Source: Lagopus muta (taxonomy: Eukaryota; Chordata; Aves; Galliformes; Phasianidae). Taken from it: DNA of 64,000 nt. Positions 62,966-64,000 of this stretch are shown piece after piece; positions within the stretch are counted from its first letter, which is position 1; the number at the start of each line of letters is the position of its first letter. The notes under the pieces were generated by a model. It worked only from the letters and a program-made list of their open reading frames with translations, ran no database searches and was not told where the DNA came from. Made by a program: the position numbers and the translations under genes. Location of the stretch: contig NC_064447.1 of the NCBI RefSeq assembly GCF_023343835.1, positions 3,038,001-3,102,000 of the forward strand, in the 5' to 3' direction.

Positions 62966-64000
62966 GCTTGCCAGGAGACCAGGAGAGTCTGCAGGCTGCT
63001 TCTCCTCTGCAGCAGTGCTCTTAGCAAACCCAGATCGTGGATTCAAATGGGAAGCTGCCTTTGTCGATCCGCAAACCAAAGCATGGCTGGCAGGGAAGCA
63101 CCCCCACTGCCTGGGTATGCCCAGGATGAGGGAGCAGCTGCCAGTGCATCCGTTGTCAGAGCTGATGGGACTTCAGTGCTTGGCCACCACTGAAGTGTCG
63201 TGAGCTCAGGGATGAGAGCTTTCCCCTTCATTTTTTTGTGCCCACAGAACTGTGCTGGCTCAGTCTGTAGGTGGAGGAAAACGTGCTCTCTGGGGATGCC
63301 TGCACTGATTGTTTCTTGGGTGCTTGCATGAGAAGTGGAGCTTCTGTGTGTGGTGTTAGGTTTCCTTTCTGAGTCAGCTGTCCTGGCTGCTGGAGAGGTG
63401 CTTGGCTGCAGGCTGATCACAGTTACACTCCCCTGAATTTGGGCCCCTGCTTCAGTAGTGGGTATGTGCAGTGCTAGACTCCAGCCTTGTGACTGGGCTA
63501 GGTCTTACCTGGGCCAGCAGAAGAACGCAGATTGAAGTGTCATTCTACTTAGAAAATGACCTCTTCTCCTAAGAGCAGCCCCGTGTGCCTCCCCCTGCAG
63601 TCACAAGCCTGCCTGTGTTTTCTGTGCTACTTCCTTTCCAGCCAGGCTGTGCAGCACTGGTGACACCAAAAGGGAGCTGGTCTCCTACCTGACTTATGCA
63701 CCAACATTCCCCTCACCCCGTTGTGTTTATAGGGGATATGAAAACCAGTCTAGGCTGACTGGTCCCCGCAGGTACGGACATCACCTCTCCTCTTGGTTTC
63801 AAGGTGCAAGAGGATGTAGGCCATTTTTTTAACAGTGGAATTGCACTTTAACCTTTCCTGGGAGCTTGGCTTGCTGTTCCTGGGAGTCCTGTTCCACAGT
63901 GGCAATGCCAGCTGTCCTGCAAATGCTCCTGCAACCTTACAGCTGCTGTGGTGCCCATCTGAGTATGGTCCCCTGTGCCAGGAGGTGAGCGTGTTGCAAG
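62966..64000 (+). other. FAM234A 3' UTR / downstream DNA
   Basis: About 1 kb after the stop codon with no canonical polyadenylation signal. Either the UTR extends beyond the window or a variant signal is used. No further gene start is evident. Confidence 0.55.

Overview
This is ordinary nuclear DNA of a bird, most likely a galliform such as chicken or a close relative. Its genes are split by GT-AG introns, and CpG-rich promoters alternate with AT-richer introns. The repeats are avian CR1 LINE fragments plus short minisatellites. The short introns and high gene density fit an avian microchromosome. All named genes have human orthologues on 16p13.3. I could not fix the species. I found no prokaryotic features, CRISPR array, tRNA or rRNA.

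Layout, left to right. (1) 1-900, minus strand: the 5' end of a gene that looks like ECI1 (mitochondrial enoyl-CoA delta-isomerase), running off the left edge. (2) About 365-3445: an old tandem duplication of the intergenic block between ECI1 and PTX4, with a CR1 reverse-transcriptase remnant at the junction. (3) 3319-4867, plus: PTX4, a long pentraxin, 3 exons, 414 aa. (4) 5656-21382, plus: complete CLCN7, 25 coding exons, 802 aa, behind a CpG promoter with two E-boxes of the TFEB/CLEAR type; its intron 5 looks U12-type. (5) 23302-24920, minus: PERCC1, a 242-aa acidic protein tied to enteroendocrine development in mammals, with a TATA promoter and an AT-rich presumptive enhancer block. (6) 25.3-28.5 kb: gene-poor DNA with a minisatellite split by a decayed endogenous retroviral fragment. 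(7) 28688-45268, plus: complete LUC7L, 10 exons, 370 aa. (8) 46.4-62965, plus: complete FAM234A (ITFG3), one noncoding and 11 coding exons, 550 aa; its 3' UTR runs to the right edge.

The genes do not form one pathway. CLCN7 acts in lysosomes and osteoclasts, LUC7L in U1 snRNP splice-site choice, ECI1 in mitochondrial beta-oxidation, PERCC1 in gut endocrine cells. PTX4 (secreted) and FAM234A (single-pass membrane protein) have poorly known roles.

I did not find an undescribed biological system. The most worthwhile observations are the duplicated ECI1/PTX4 promoter block with complementary decay, the U12-type CLCN7 intron, the CLEAR plus ZNF143 promoter of CLCN7, the gene order and orientation differences from human (notably LUC7L), and the compact PERCC1 control region.
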